Shown here: positions 44,213 to 55,174 of the stretch, in pieces
Layout: every line of letters begins with the position of its first letter
Position numbering within the stretch: position 1 is the first letter of the stretch
Assembly: GCA_032718475.1 (NCBI GenBank)
Contig: JAUCBJ010006272.1
Span: forward strand, 46,711-110,710
DNA from: Nemertoderma westbladi
Lineage: Eukaryota > Xenacoelomorpha > Nemertodermatida > Nemertodermatidae
DNA: 64,000 nt
Direction: 5' to 3'
Notes under the pieces: model-generated
Databases searched by the model: none
Seen by the model: the letters and a program-made list of their open reading frames with translations, nothing else
Told to the model about the DNA's origin: nothing
Program-made: the position numbers and the translations under genes

Positions 44213-44715
44213 ATCATGTTCCAGATATACGCAGGAGCCTCACCATGTAAAGATTTGTATGTCATTAGAACTATTTTATATATAATACGCTGCTTTACTG
44301 GAAGCCAGTGAAGATCCTTCAGTGTCAAAGATATGTGGTCGTACTTCCGTACACAACGCATAAAACGTATAAAACGCATAATACGTTGCAGCTTTGTTAA
44401 CTGCTAATCTGGGAGTCCATGATAAACGAGTTGCAGTAATATTGAGCACCTAGATCTCGCAACGCATCCGATATTATGCCCCCCTACTTCCATGTGAGTT
44501 TACTTTATCCAGCTGTTGCTTCGTACCTAGAGAATGATGTATTCGGTTTTATCGTCGTTAATCTTAAGTTTATTGACTTGCAGCCAACTACGTATTTCTC
44601 TAATACAGTTATCGAAAGATTGAAATGCATACTTTTCATCTGCAGCCGCGGGCTGAAATGCTGTATATATTTGATTAACATCTGCGAAACCATGTGCCTT
44701 TACCGTCATATGTTG
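44213..44715 (-). pseudogene. CR1/L2-like non-LTR element, reverse transcriptase fragment
   Basis: The minus strand encodes HGFADVNQIYTAFQP (the YADD-type motif with the second Asp replaced by Val), then FDNCIREIRSWLQ and NKLKINDDKTEYI, and, after a frame change, LKDLHWLPVKQRIIYK and TYKSLHGEAPAYI. These blocks are characteristic of CR1/L2/Jockey-type elements. It is heavily mutated and interrupted by 43639-44212. Confidence 0.82.
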
Positions 44716-45890
44716 GCTAATTATATATAATTAAATTGAGTACAATGTAGGCCTACTCGAGTACGGATTAACCCTTTCCGTACCAAAGATAAATTACATA
44801 AATTTTTCCTCCCGAGGCCCAAGAAAAATATATTTGATCGGACCAAAGTTTATTTTATTGTCGCACCAGATATTTTGCTACAAAGATATGATCAATACAA
44901 TAATACTTATATCCTACCCTCAAAAGCGGCACATTACCGTCTTTAATCATTTTCGAAATTTTTAATCCTTTAACTTTGAATCCCATGGGTGGCACACTGC
45001 CGCTTTAATCATTTGTATCATAATTAATGGCTAAATTGAAATAAAATTTCAAAAATTATGTAATGTAAAGTACCCTCAAACTAAAGCAATCCCTTTAAGC
45101 AATAGTAAATTAACTTTTCTATACCAGTTTTTCCTGCCCAAGTCGGATATGAACTCCATTTTTCCGTCTCAATAATTGTAAGAAAGTCATAAGAAGTTTT
45201 AAATAAAGGCGGCACCTTGGCGCCCTGGGGGTCAGGATAAAATATATACAGGCGGCACACTGCCGCCTTAATGAACATGGTCCTGAAATATTTAGAAATT
45301 AAAGGCGGCAGCTAAGGTAATATTTTATATATGTTTATAATTAATTTCATTACTATTTACTGTATACCACGATGTATCAATTTAAAGGAAAAAAGCACAA
45401 TTCGGGAATAACGTTATAAGCCATATTATATTGAATTTAATCTTTTCAGCACATTTTCAACCTTCAGTATGCCAATCATCCTTGGCATATTGTCTTCGTT
45501 CTACTGTACTGTATACAATAGATATATTATCTAGAAAGGGTAGATTTTGCAGCGCATTATGGATTTGCCATTAAAATTTTAGTCACATTAAATATAAAAT
45601 TAGAACAACGATTGTATATTTTTTTTCTCAATAAATATTTCCGATGTCAATAATAAATTCATACATAAATGCAATACGTATATTTTAAGTACCGGTATAA
45701 TTATACAAATTGCGAATTTAGCCAATCCAGCCCCCCGATATTTCGATTACATTTAAAATAGGTTGAGTTTATCACATTTTTTTGATAAATTTTGAAAATT
45801 CTTTCAAAACAAGAATTTAAAATCTTTAAGAACAAATATTTAAAAGGTTTGAGAATAAATGTTAGGGATCAGAATAAATCTGAAGAAAGT
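44716..45890. other. Region downstream of the Ras-like gene's last exon
   Basis: Contains repeated AAAGGCGGCA-type words (GGCGGCACACTGCCGCCTTA, near 45205-45310), which can pair with each other. No gene is recognised. The end of the Ras-like transcript should lie here; a clear AATAAA on the minus strand was not found. Confidence 0.45.
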
Positions 45891-46145
45891 TTATGTGAAT
45901 ATCCGGCTAAACAAGGTTTTCTTGTGACTTTTCCGTTGACGAGTTGACAACGGTCGTAACCTTGGTAGCCGCTCCTTCTTGATTACCAACGCGGATTCGG
46001 AATGGGTTTCACCATTCATGTTGGACGTGGATGGTGAAATCGAACGAGTTCGCTGCATCAAAGGAAACGAATTGTTGGACTCCAGGGGACTTCTAGACCC
46101 AATCACCGGTTTGGGATTAGTAGCACTGCGGGCTCTTCCAAATAC
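45891..46145 (-). CDS. Ser/Arg-rich last exon, probably C-terminal tail of the Ras-like GTPase
   Basis: The acceptor on the minus strand is TTTAACCGTGCAG at 46146. The exon opens in phase 0 and has 84 codons to TAA at 45891, ending RIFT. It is Ser/Arg/Lys-rich with repeated short motifs (RTRSISPSTS, RPLSTRQRKSHKK) and no domain. Phase 0 agrees with the donor of 48441-48601 (AGATCA|GTAAGT), so the two exons are compatible. Assignment to the Ras-like gene rests on strand, order and phase only. Confidence 0.55.
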   Translation of the reverse strand, partial: VFGRARSATNPKPVIGSRSPLESNNSFPLMQRTRSISPSTSNMNGETHSESALVIKKERLPRLRPLSTRQRKSHKKTLFSRIFT

Positions 46146-47880
46146 CTGCACGGTTAAACATAACGGTTCAAATATATTTGCACAAATTGTTTTAACGTCG
46201 CGATAAATAATGCCCGATAACCCAATATTATTTCCACTTATTGTCTTTTATAAAGTAAATAATATTGTTGCGAGTAATCCCACATGTAAAATATTTAAAT
46301 ACATTTTCTTATGGTAATTAGCATTTAGCCTTTAGGTAAATAAACTCTGATTAAATGATTGACAAAGTCTGGATTACTGTTATAAACCAGCCCCACCCTG
46401 CAGGTACGATCACTGTTTAAATAACTGTTCAGCTTCCGCATGATATTTTTCGATGGCTGCCGGCTGGTATAGTGAAATGAAACGACATGGTCAACCATTA
46501 AGATTCTTGAAGTTATTGTTATAATCAATAGACTTGATAATGCTAGCAGTTGACTAAATTCTGTCATATCAGGAAAAAAATATTGTAAAAAACTCCTTAT
46601 TCGTATTCCTATTCGTATTCTTATAAGCATTCCATAAAATATATTTTTGACAAAGTATGGTAACCGCTATTTTGTTAAAATACCATTTCATCAAACTATC
46701 GTACAGTATCTCCGACATGCTTATGTAAAATTTGTTTTTGACACCATTGACATGATTTTTGGTTAAATGCTGACTATATAAATGCAAATAGAATGACAAG
46801 TAGTTTCAAACTGCGCTGAAATATAACACAATGATTTTTACGACTATTTTACGACTATTAAACAAAAACTTCTGCATAATTACAAATCTAGTTTTGCTGA
46901 TTTCACATAATCTCAAAAATTGACTTACTATAGTTTGACTTTTTGGCGACGATATGCTGATACGTAGGACTACAGGCTAGGATGTACCTAATTCTCAACC
47001 GAAACTTTAAAATCCGACTTTGGTATAATGTATACAGTGAACCGTATTACCTGAATTGAATAGGAGGCAACCATTTTAAAGGACTAGCTAGTGCTTATAA
47101 AATGAGAAATCGTATGTATATGTAAATGTATATGTAAATGTATATTTTCTCCTAATAGTACCAGGATATGGAATTCCGGGCACACCAGATTGGCTATGTA
47201 TGTATTACAACTTTATAAATAACAGTTACTTGGCCTACTCCTCAAATAATCCTACACAAATAATGCATTCTGATTTATTTCCATATATGATATAGTGTAA
47301 ATGATTGGTGTTATGGCTATAATTCGGTCAGTGATAAACTTTTAGTTTTTGTCACAATTTGTTGACAAGTAAGTCACATCTGGTTTCTATTAAAATATGT
47401 AATGTGTGTATCGGAATCATGAATATCTTGCTTCATTGATCTGAAGGCCAAACTCCCTAGGATTATCTGGGCCGCAATGAATAATCTTTTACTAGCCTAA
47501 CCAGAGATCACCTGATTCTTGGTGCACCTATTCTATAAATACTGAGGAACTGAAATAATTGTAGATTCTAACAAGTAACATAGTGCCAACCCATATTTTA
47601 CCTCATCTTCTCCCCTCTCCGTAAAGAGACAAGAGTTAAAATTTCATCCACGCCATATGAATAAGCGATCCATGTGAAGACCAAGGGTCACTTTTAAATC
47701 TCTCTTTTTTTAGTCTCTTTTTTCAAGGGCGGATCCTCTTTTAATTGATTCACCGGCGCAATGAGCTCCGTTCGGAAAGGGCCCCAGACATGATTCAGTG
47801 GAATCCATCACCATCGGGAAGTGGCCATACAATATGGTCAGGTCATGGCTGCAATTATCGCATTGCGGATTAATTCTGCT
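46146..47880. other. Probable intron, no features identified
   Basis: AT-rich. A short TGTATATGTAAA repeat lies near 47112-47142. No coding region or known repeat is seen. Confidence 0.5.
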
Positions 47881-48230
47881 ACTAGGGATCGTGGATCCCG
47901 AAGTCCGATATAGACCTTTGTAGGGGAAGGTATGGGCAGCATTGAATAGTTAAGGAAGTAGAAGTCACATCGCATACATTGGAAACGTAAAGGTTGTTAG
48001 AGCAGCTAGTCACCAAATCTGTGGATGGATTACGGATTGCACAAGAATGGCACGCCAGATGTCAAGTACAATGAATACATAACTTGACAAATCAAGTTTC
48101 TCAGCCATTGCAGGAGATTGCTTTCGCCGTGAATATCAGCCAAAGAAGACGATTTCGTGCTTTGGAAGAATCAATTTTGCAGGATGCAAAAGTTATTACT
48201 TCATATTCTTGAAACAAAGGCACAATAAAC
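47881..48230 (+). pseudogene. APE-type non-LTR family, degraded copy
   Basis: Scattered blocks match 34750-35200 of the intact copy: GGGAAGGTATGGGCAGCATTGAATAG, CGGAAACGTAAGG-like, AAATCTGTGGATGG, ATGTCAAGTACAATG, and GCAGGAGATTGCTTTCGCCGTGA in part. Many deletions and no long frame. Confidence 0.65.
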
Positions 48231-48440
48231 TCTTTTGGGTGGAAATATTGAAAAAATTGGAGACATGAAAAACATCGCGAGTAAAAATAGCGCGTGTTAA
48301 AAATATTGATAATATCGCGAGTTCAAAAAATATCAGGTATAATTTTTTTACAGCTCAGGAGTACACACACAACAAAATTAAAAACGTAAGTAGTTTCCGT
48401 GTCCTGTGCTGCTTACTGAACTATACCTACTGATACTTAC

Positions 48441-48601
48441 TGATCTAGATCTGCCTTTAATTATTAGTTTTTGCTGGGTGTTCAGGTTTGTCGGAGATAT
48501 TTTACAGGGAGATCTGCAGGCAAACGAATCATTTGATGCATCTGATTCCGATTCCGACCAGGTAGAGCCTGGACAACGGGGCAGAGTTGGTTGCGGCTTT
48601 G
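48441..48601 (-). CDS. Ser-rich exon, probably C-terminal tail of the Ras-like GTPase
   Basis: The minus-strand acceptor TATTATTTCAG at 48602 and the strong donor TCA|GTAAGT at 48441-48440 bound a 161-nt open exon. It encodes an acidic Ser stretch (TWSESESDASNDSF) and a basic end (IIKGRSRS). It needs one base from the preceding exon. The known upstream exon (52011-52204) ends with two bases spare, so at least one exon is missing between them. The boundaries are inferred from splice consensus only. Confidence 0.5.
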
Positions 48602-49404
48602 CTGAAATAATATATATGAAAATTGTTATCGGCATAAAAATACAGAGTAGTTTAATTTGGTTTACTTTCAGTTCTAGTTTAATGTAATCAAAGTTTCTGA
48701 AGTGAAAATAGATTTCAATAGATTTCTTTGTAACTTTCAAACGTTCTCATTTATGTCAAAATTCACCAATCTGTGAATTATCATCCCAGCATTACGGATT
48801 CTATCAGATAGATCTATTGGAGATAAAAATGGTTGTTCATACGTTACCTGAGTTTTTGTCCATAAGCTGTGAGTTTTGTTCTATACAACTAACTGTAATA
48901 TGTGATTAATTTGTTTACTACTGTCCACAAACTATACTACAAACAGAATAATGCGTTAGTATGGAACATGAGACGATTAAATGTAGAAAGCAACAACTCT
49001 CTTCCTGTGCCACGCAAAAATGCGAGGAGCATATTAGATAGAAGGCATTAATTATCAGATGATGAACGACCGCACCCACATTTACTAGGATTCATAGAAA
49101 AGTTATACAAAAAACAGAGAAGTTTCAGTTTATATAACGAACCATAACAACATTTCTTCTTCCTTCATGAGCTACCCTATAAAATCTACATCGTTGCTTG
49201 ATAGCAGATCGCGAGTGTGGGGGAATACTCAGGAGGTTCAGAAAATCTTCAAGAGCCATATTGTAGAGACACTTTGTAGGACTATAGAGCAACTTAAAAC
49301 TCGGGAACTCGGGATTAAGTTTCCAATCCCAGATTAATGTACCACCACAATAATTGTTTGATTTAAGTCGGATTTAATTACAGCTGTCCAAAGTTGCGAA
49401 TTTG
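48602..49404. other. Probable intron, no features identified
   Basis: Nothing recognisable. The missing Ras G5 exon was sought here and not found. Confidence 0.45.
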
Positions 49405-50040
49405 GGACGAATTTGTTAACTCCAAGAAGACCAAACTTTTGATAGTTAACTTTGAAAGTCCTCAAGAAAATGTCTGGTCTTAAGAGCATAAGCCAAAAGG
49501 ATGGTATGCTTGAGCGTTTGGACGACTTTGTTACCTGGGATCATGGATCAGGAAGTCAGGTGAGGACATTAGAATACGTAAATTTAATGGATGGATTGGC
49601 AGCATTGAATGGGCTTTCCAGGATTTGGAAGTCACACAGAATTCATCGGAAACGTAAGGTCCGTGTCGGACTGTGTCAAGTATGATGCACAGGCACACTT
49701 CTCCAACCAGACACTATAAAACATTGGAGATGTCTCGTTGGTTCCCCCAAGCTTGACACTAGAACAAAATCGCCTCCGCTTTGCAGGACATTGCTTTCGC
49801 CGTGAGGACCAGCCAGTGCATAATCTTGTACTTTGGCAGCCTCATGGAGTGAATAAGCATGGGGGACAGCCCATAACTTTCTTGAGACGCATCTTAAAGA
49901 ACACTGGCCTTGAAGATGCGGATAGTCTCGCAAAAGTCATGGGGGATAGGTAAGTTGTTGATGTTGGTTTGTTGATAAGCCGGCATAGCATCTCAATGTG
50001 CAGTTTCAATGCAGCAGGCCGATTATTGGAGTAGTAGGAG
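49405..50040 (+). pseudogene. APE-type non-LTR family, internally deleted copy
   Basis: It starts in the region of TTTGTTAACTCCAAGAAGAC and follows the family through KDGMLE and RIWKSH. It then jumps by an internal deletion to the SLVPPSLTLEQNRLRFAGHC region and the LWQPHG block. The 3' end is near GGAGTAGTAGGAGT, the family tail. Stops and shifts are present. Confidence 0.82.
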
Positions 50041-51162
50041 TACACATTCAGGTCACCAGCAATGAATCACCACCAAATCTTCTTTTTTTGGTGGCCTGTA
50101 CTGTATATGTAAACCAAACTAACTTGTATGGGTTACGTGAATTGGGAGTAACGAAATTGCGATAACTATGGAGAATCGGGAATCCTGGCTGGAACTCATT
50201 TCCACCGTCCGTGCTCGTTCGACCTACTTTTAGTAGCAATATGCATGTAACCAACACTAAACGAACCTGATGCGCAATTCACTTGTCCACACATGTCCAC
50301 TTCTAAATTTCTCACCATAATGATAATATCGTGGAAAATTTTATCGATTTTCTCAAAGTCAGGGGAAGCGGCTGAAACTTCCCAATAGCGCGAGTCGTAC
50401 TGCCCAGCTAGTCCGACGGCTTTGCGATGGGGAATTTTTCTAAAATAATAAATTTGAATTTAATCAAATTATTCTATAAGCTACATCTGATTTATTGGAA
50501 TATATATGAAAGGTCATAGCGACAGATAAATATATATATATATCTATATATATTATTAAAGAAGAGTTGAACACCCAGAATATAAGTACGATAATCTAAA
50601 AGCATGAATTCCTATCAAGTTGCAGGAGAGGTAATCAACACTTGATCAATTTTTTTTTAAAGTTTCAAGCCAATTATCAAGTTTCCTCCCCAGCCTCTCC
50701 AGCTCCCCTGCCATAGCACAAATATCACCAAACACTCTACTATGGTATTGGTTGGAAAATCCCATTAGAAGCGCCTGCAGGGTGGTGCTTTGTTTTTGCA
50801 ATTTTTTGTCACTTCCGCGATTTTAGTATGACTCGTTGTTAAGGGGGTTAAAATTCGCACGCAGTTTCCTTGATTTCATTCTATTTACAATTTTTTCAAA
50901 CAAAAATTGAAAAAACATGTATATTTCTTTTTTTTTTAATTTTTTTTTTAGAAATTTGCCTAATATCAGAAACTGAAAATGAAAGTAGAAAAAGTGGCCG
51001 CAAATGTGATGAAAACGATGAACATTCTGGTTCCAATAAATGTCATATCGAAAAATAGAAATGGAATAATAAGGAAAGATGGGCCTAGTGCTTTTAGTGA
51101 AGTTTTAAAATATCAGGCATGCCGCTAGGAGGCTTCAAAATTTGTTACAATTTTTGTTTAAT
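50041..51162. other. Probable intron, weak features only
   Basis: A short open stretch on the minus strand (about 50645-50775) translates with a helical, retroelement-like look (CAMAGELERLGRKLDN) but has no further support. T-rich runs occur at 50930-50950. Confidence 0.4.
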
Positions 51163-51667
51163 TCGGGTTGGAAGTCTGACGCTCTAACCACTCAGCTAGC
51201 GGCTCGGGTAAAAGATAGACCTGGAAATACTATCTGATACCTTGTATGTCCGCTATTAACCTCCTCATGGCCACTCATCTGTCAATACCATCATCTGCTG
51301 CCACTGTGCTCAACCCTACGGTACTTGGCCGACTTTAACCATTCGCTACAATGAAAGGGTAGTGTATATTAACCATGAACCATCACGGCCACAATAATTA
51401 ATGGTTGGTAGTAACAATGTGTTGGCAAGCTGTGTTTTTCGGTAAAAATGTACACATGTGATGGGATTAGTCCTACAATTGTGCCAATAAAAGATAAGTT
51501 ATTCTCGGTAAAATAAACTTATCATTCGAGGTTAAGACCCCTAGATCCCTTTCTATAAATGTATAACAATAATTAGTCAATCATACAAGGTATCAGGTAG
51601 TATTTCCAGGTCTATCTTTTACGTGAGCCGCTAGCTGAACTGTTAGAGTGTCAGACTTCCAACTCGG
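51163..51667. repeat. Inverted pair of tRNA-like SINE heads (foldback)
   Basis: About 85 bp at 51163-51247 is the inverted complement of 51582-51667 with several mismatches, over a spacer of about 335 bp. Both arms contain GAGCCGCTAGCTGA followed by GTTAGAG and GTCAGACTTCCAAC, resembling a tRNA 5' half with an A-box. Only the right copy continues into a B-box. Confidence 0.75.
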
Positions 51668-51920
51668 AGGTCACCAGTTCGATCCCACCTGGACGTCATT
51701 GCCGACTTTGCAAAGCTGTGCCCAACAAAAAGTTATAATAATATGCGCTGGGAAAATATTTCCGGCTAATTTCAGACCTGCGTACTGGTCATGCAGACCT
51801 TCACCATGTGATGAACTTTCGAACTCTGTCCTTTATAAAACACAGAAAAGGGCTTGGCCGTCGACGTAGACCCCAAACACCCAGTACGACAATCCGGATA
51901 GGTCGAGGGTCCGAAAAAGG
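51625..51920 (+). mobile_element. tRNA-derived SINE-like repeat
   Basis: Head at GAGCCGCTAGCTGAACTGTT (A-box region) and B-box CAGTTCGATCCC about 45 bases later, then a body to about 51915. The A-box and B-box spacing fits a tRNA-type polymerase III promoter. Confidence 0.65.
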
Positions 51921-52010
51921 TTAACATGATGATTAATTTCTCACTCGGACTTTTGTCCCAATACCGATTAATATTTTAGGATAATAAAGAAGTTCGTAAT
52001 TTCAATATAC

Positions 52011-52204
52011 CTGTAAGCATTTAAATCATCCTTATTTCCCACCAGAGACATCACCGGCGGTGTCAACCGACCAATACTCCTCCACTCCTCTTTAATTCCC
52101 ACGAACATATTCTCAGCCTCACTGAAACTCGAGCTGTCCACGATACTATAAACAACGATTACTCCGTCTGCCCAGCTCAGAAATTTATCAATTTCACCGA
52201 CACT
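52011..52204 (-). CDS. Ras-superfamily GTPase exon with G4 motif
   Basis: The acceptor GTTTACCCAG precedes 52204 and the donor AG|GTATAT follows 52011, giving 194 nt that open in phase 0 and end in phase 2. It encodes SWADGVIVVYSIVDSSSF, which matches the WAEGFVLVYDITDRGSF segment of Ras-like proteins of the RERG/RASL type. After it comes the guanine-specificity motif GNKDDL (G4). In Ras proteins this part binds the guanine base and follows the switch II helix. Joining to 52638-52765 is in phase. Confidence 0.85.
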
Positions 52205-52637
52205 CTGGGTAAACAATAATGAATACAAATTTTACATTTGAAAAGGTGTACACATCTAACTTATTTTATTATTATTATAGGATAGGTTAAATTGTAACCG
52301 GTATTTACATATTTAAATTATGTTTATATGTTAACAAACCGCGAGCACGCGGTTTCAACCATTGCCTCTCGGTCAGTCGGTCTGTCTGACTGTCGCTGTC
52401 TGTATGTCGGCTGTTGGAAGTTGACAATTGCGACCCGGACAATTGCATCCCAACAGATTTTTTTAAAATTTCAATGGATGAAATTATATAAAACTTGGTA
52501 AATTTATTTTCTGACATATCATCATTTATCTAGTTACCCGCTAGAGGGCGACTACAACGTTGTAACTAGCGCTACCCAACTGCTAAGCGTACTTACTTCC
52601 TACTGAGCAAAGGCCCCATGAACGTGTTGTTACTAAC
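52205..52637. other. Intron of the Ras-like gene
   Basis: 433 bp, with the donor AAC|GTTAGT on the minus strand and the acceptor at 52205. No other feature is seen. Confidence 0.75.
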
Positions 52638-52765
52638 GTTGCTTGCGGTATCCATAACATTAACAATTACTTTGTGTTTTCCAACGAAGTCCTGCTTTCT
52701 ATAGATATTCCCATTACTATCGTATTCGCCGATGTACCTTTTCGTTAAATACCTCACGGTGATCG
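52638..52765 (-). CDS. Ras-superfamily GTPase exon with switch I and G3
   Basis: The minus-strand acceptor GTCACAG ends at 52766 and the exon's first two bases (CG) complete an Ala codon if preceded by G, as expected from GKSA of the Ras P-loop exon. The 128-nt exon encodes ITVRYLTKRYIGEYDSN, the switch I/effector region typical of RERG/RASL-type small GTPases, and ends in VNVMDTASN. The canonical G3 motif is DTAG; here the Gly is Ser (DTAS), an unusual substitution at a position that normally coordinates the gamma-phosphate. The exon donor is AAC|GTTAGT, in phase 0. The P-loop exon upstream was not found. The acceptor has a retroelement poly(A) tail a few bases upstream. Confidence 0.85.
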
Positions 52766-52770
52766 CTGTG

Positions 52771-54800
52771 ACGAAATTTTTTTTTTTTTTTATTAAAATA
52801 TCAAAAATTAAAACAATAAGAATAGATAGACCTACTCCATATTATTACTGTAGTAACTACATACTGTGAACTTCGTGTACTTCAGTATACCAGAATATTA
52901 ACCACCATATTTAGTAGTTAAAAATTTTCTACTCTATTCCGAGTAGAAATAAAGCATTTTACTATATATTTTACCGACCTCCCGGATGGTTGCTATAGAT
53001 TCTTGGTCCCAACCCCCCAGGGCTTCGACAACAAGTGGTGTGAACCCCACCCCAGAGGAGCGGCATTCCTCTGCGTGCGAAGTCATCTTGTGGTGCTTCG
53101 CCATGGTGAGTGCGTGACCTGGGTGCATGGCAGACCCGTGGATGGTGAGGGCGTGAAGGCTCGAGATGACCGTAATAGCTAAGTCCATTGGTTCTCCTCT
53201 GCACCAGTTGGGCAGGAACACGTCAGCTGGTCTGCCGCGGGAGCCGGCCACTATGCCATGAACTTCCCTCCGGGGCACTAGAGCAGCTGATTGAGCTGCA
53301 GTGTAGACTCCATCTCGGAGAGAGTCGTGACGACTGATACGGTCGGCGGCACCTCCGCAACCCACATTATGGTCACCGAAGGAGTCAGAGACTGACTCAC
53401 GCACTGGACAGGAGGTTTGCTCAGAAGACATACGTACACCTAGCCAATACTGTAGGCATGTCTGGTACTCCCTGTCCAGTATGTGAAGGCCAAGTGACGT
53501 GGATGGGATCATTTGTAACCAGTCGCCGGTATGTGGCAAAGAGGTGGAGTTGGACAAGGCAATGGAACGGGTGCCGGGGGTGGTAGTGATCAGAAGGTCA
53601 TGGTTGGCGATGTCAATGACGTGTGAGAGGGCACGCTGAGTAATGGGAGAAGGGAGCATGGATATTGAGGACCATTCAGGGTTCTTGGCCGTGACGGCAA
53701 TGCGATCTATCACTGGTGTGAGATGTGGATCCATCGGGGGGTGCCAGAGGATTCTGCTGACCAATCTGAGTGACTGATGGGATGATGCTACATACGCGGC
53801 CGGAGCGTGGCTGGTAGCTTTCCGTAGCCCTAGTCCACCCATGGACGTTGGAAGCGTAGCTTTGAGCCATCGACCCACCTAAGATGTCCGACAGGGCATC
53901 TCGGATTCGAACTCGGTTGAGGCAGACAATGAAGTCGGGGGGACAACAGCGGAGGGCGGACATGACCTTGTATAGAGAAAGACAAGACCGTAGCAATGAG
54001 GTCTCCATCTGTGAGTCCTTTATGTCTGGGAGCCAGGCAATGATGTCTTTGACTTTGCTGACCCGATGGGTAACCGCCTCATCACAGTATAACAGTGGAT
54101 CCATAGGGGAGCCCAGCTGTGTTAGACCTGTAGACAGAGCTGGGATTGACTTTGGGAGAACATTGAGTTTGGAGTCAGATTCCTGAAGGGTAAATATCTG
54201 AGATTACCTCCCGATTGAGGAGCAGGCCGATAGGGGGGCCTATCTGCCCATGAGTTCAATGATGTCAAGGGCGATTGGTAGGGCAGTGGAGGAGCCACAT
54301 ATGGTACCATCATCCAGGTACCAGCTAGAGAACTGTAGGTTAGTAGACCTCCTCCTTGATGCGTATGGCCAGTGGCTGGAGGGTGATGGCAAAACCCAGG
54401 GGGCCTAGTGGATCACACTGCTGAACACCGCAGCAGCTTAGAATCTTCCTGTCTCCCAGCTATAGGATGGCCTGTACGCCGTAACAGGACTCAATCCAGG
54501 CGGAGATGAAAGGGATATGGAGGCGGATTTCAGAGAACATACTCGCACGGTCTATCGCGTTGAAGGTGTTCTTGAAGTCCACGAGTAGCACGAGTAGCAC
54601 ATGGTGGTGTTGTCCAAAGTGGAGGAGACAGGTCTAACAATAGCCTCACACACGATTGGAGTACTCACCCCAACCTGGAGAGGAGACAGGTAATCTGCTG
54701 CTATGTAAGCCGCCCCAGAGACAAGGCACTTTGAGGGAGGCCTTCTGAGGTTCTCGCCTACTGCTATGGGGCGGAGGCCGCCATCCCTTTTCTTATAGTC
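52771..54800 (-). pseudogene. Degraded retroelement with reverse transcriptase and C-terminal nuclease-like domain
   Basis: A minus-strand element ending in a poly(A) tract (T-run at about 52777-52791 on the plus strand). The 5' part (54800-54300) has broken reverse transcriptase blocks: LVDFKNTFNAIDR, GVQQCDPLGPLG and WYLDDGTI. Downstream frames (54104-53676 and 53878-52934) encode a helical region with LPTSMGGLGLRKA, then a Cys/His motif (CGGAADRISRHDSLRD) and a segment GRPADVFLPNW ... MDLAITV. That arrangement resembles the D-x(n)-D/E-x-T/K nuclease-like fold of restriction-like-endonuclease retroelements. The 5' end is truncated near 54800 and frameshifts are present. Confidence 0.75.
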
Positions 54801-54993
54801 CAGTCAATCTAGCAAAAAACCCATAAGTATTTCGCAATCAATCCGAACCACATATTTTGGATTCTATATTACCTTATTAATGACCAAAAAAAAAATCTAC
54901 AAAATTTTATTTTGCGGATCATATGTTTATTCATGGAAATTCTGCGTATATTTGCATAACACAAGCCAAACAAAAGGAACATTAGGGAAAAGT
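54801..54993. other. Spacer between two retroelements
   Basis: AT-rich with nothing recognised. The left target duplication of the next element begins at 54994. Confidence 0.55.
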
Positions 54994-55007
54994 AAGTAGC
55001 AAATTAG
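54994..55007. repeat. Target-site duplication AAGTAGCAAATTAG (left)
   Basis: The same 14 bases occur at 59337-59350, on the other side of the retroelement. Confidence 0.88.
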
Positions 55008-55174
55008 TTTTTTTTTTTTTTTTTCATAATAATACTTATAATGAGATATATCAATTAAATATAAACGTTTCGGAATAAAAATACTAACACAAATAATATG
55101 TATGTCTACAGTAGCTACAGTAAAGGTTGAATGATGAAGGGAATTAGAGCTGTGTAGTGATTGGGATGACTTGT

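Noticed and set aside
45979-46206. 75-codon plus-strand frame
   Set aside because: It is antisense to the Ser/Arg-rich exon, which has a good acceptor and matching phase on the minus strand.
50645-50775. Short helical reading frame on the minus strand as the missing Ras exon
   Set aside because: It has no G5 motif and no splice sites in the required phase.
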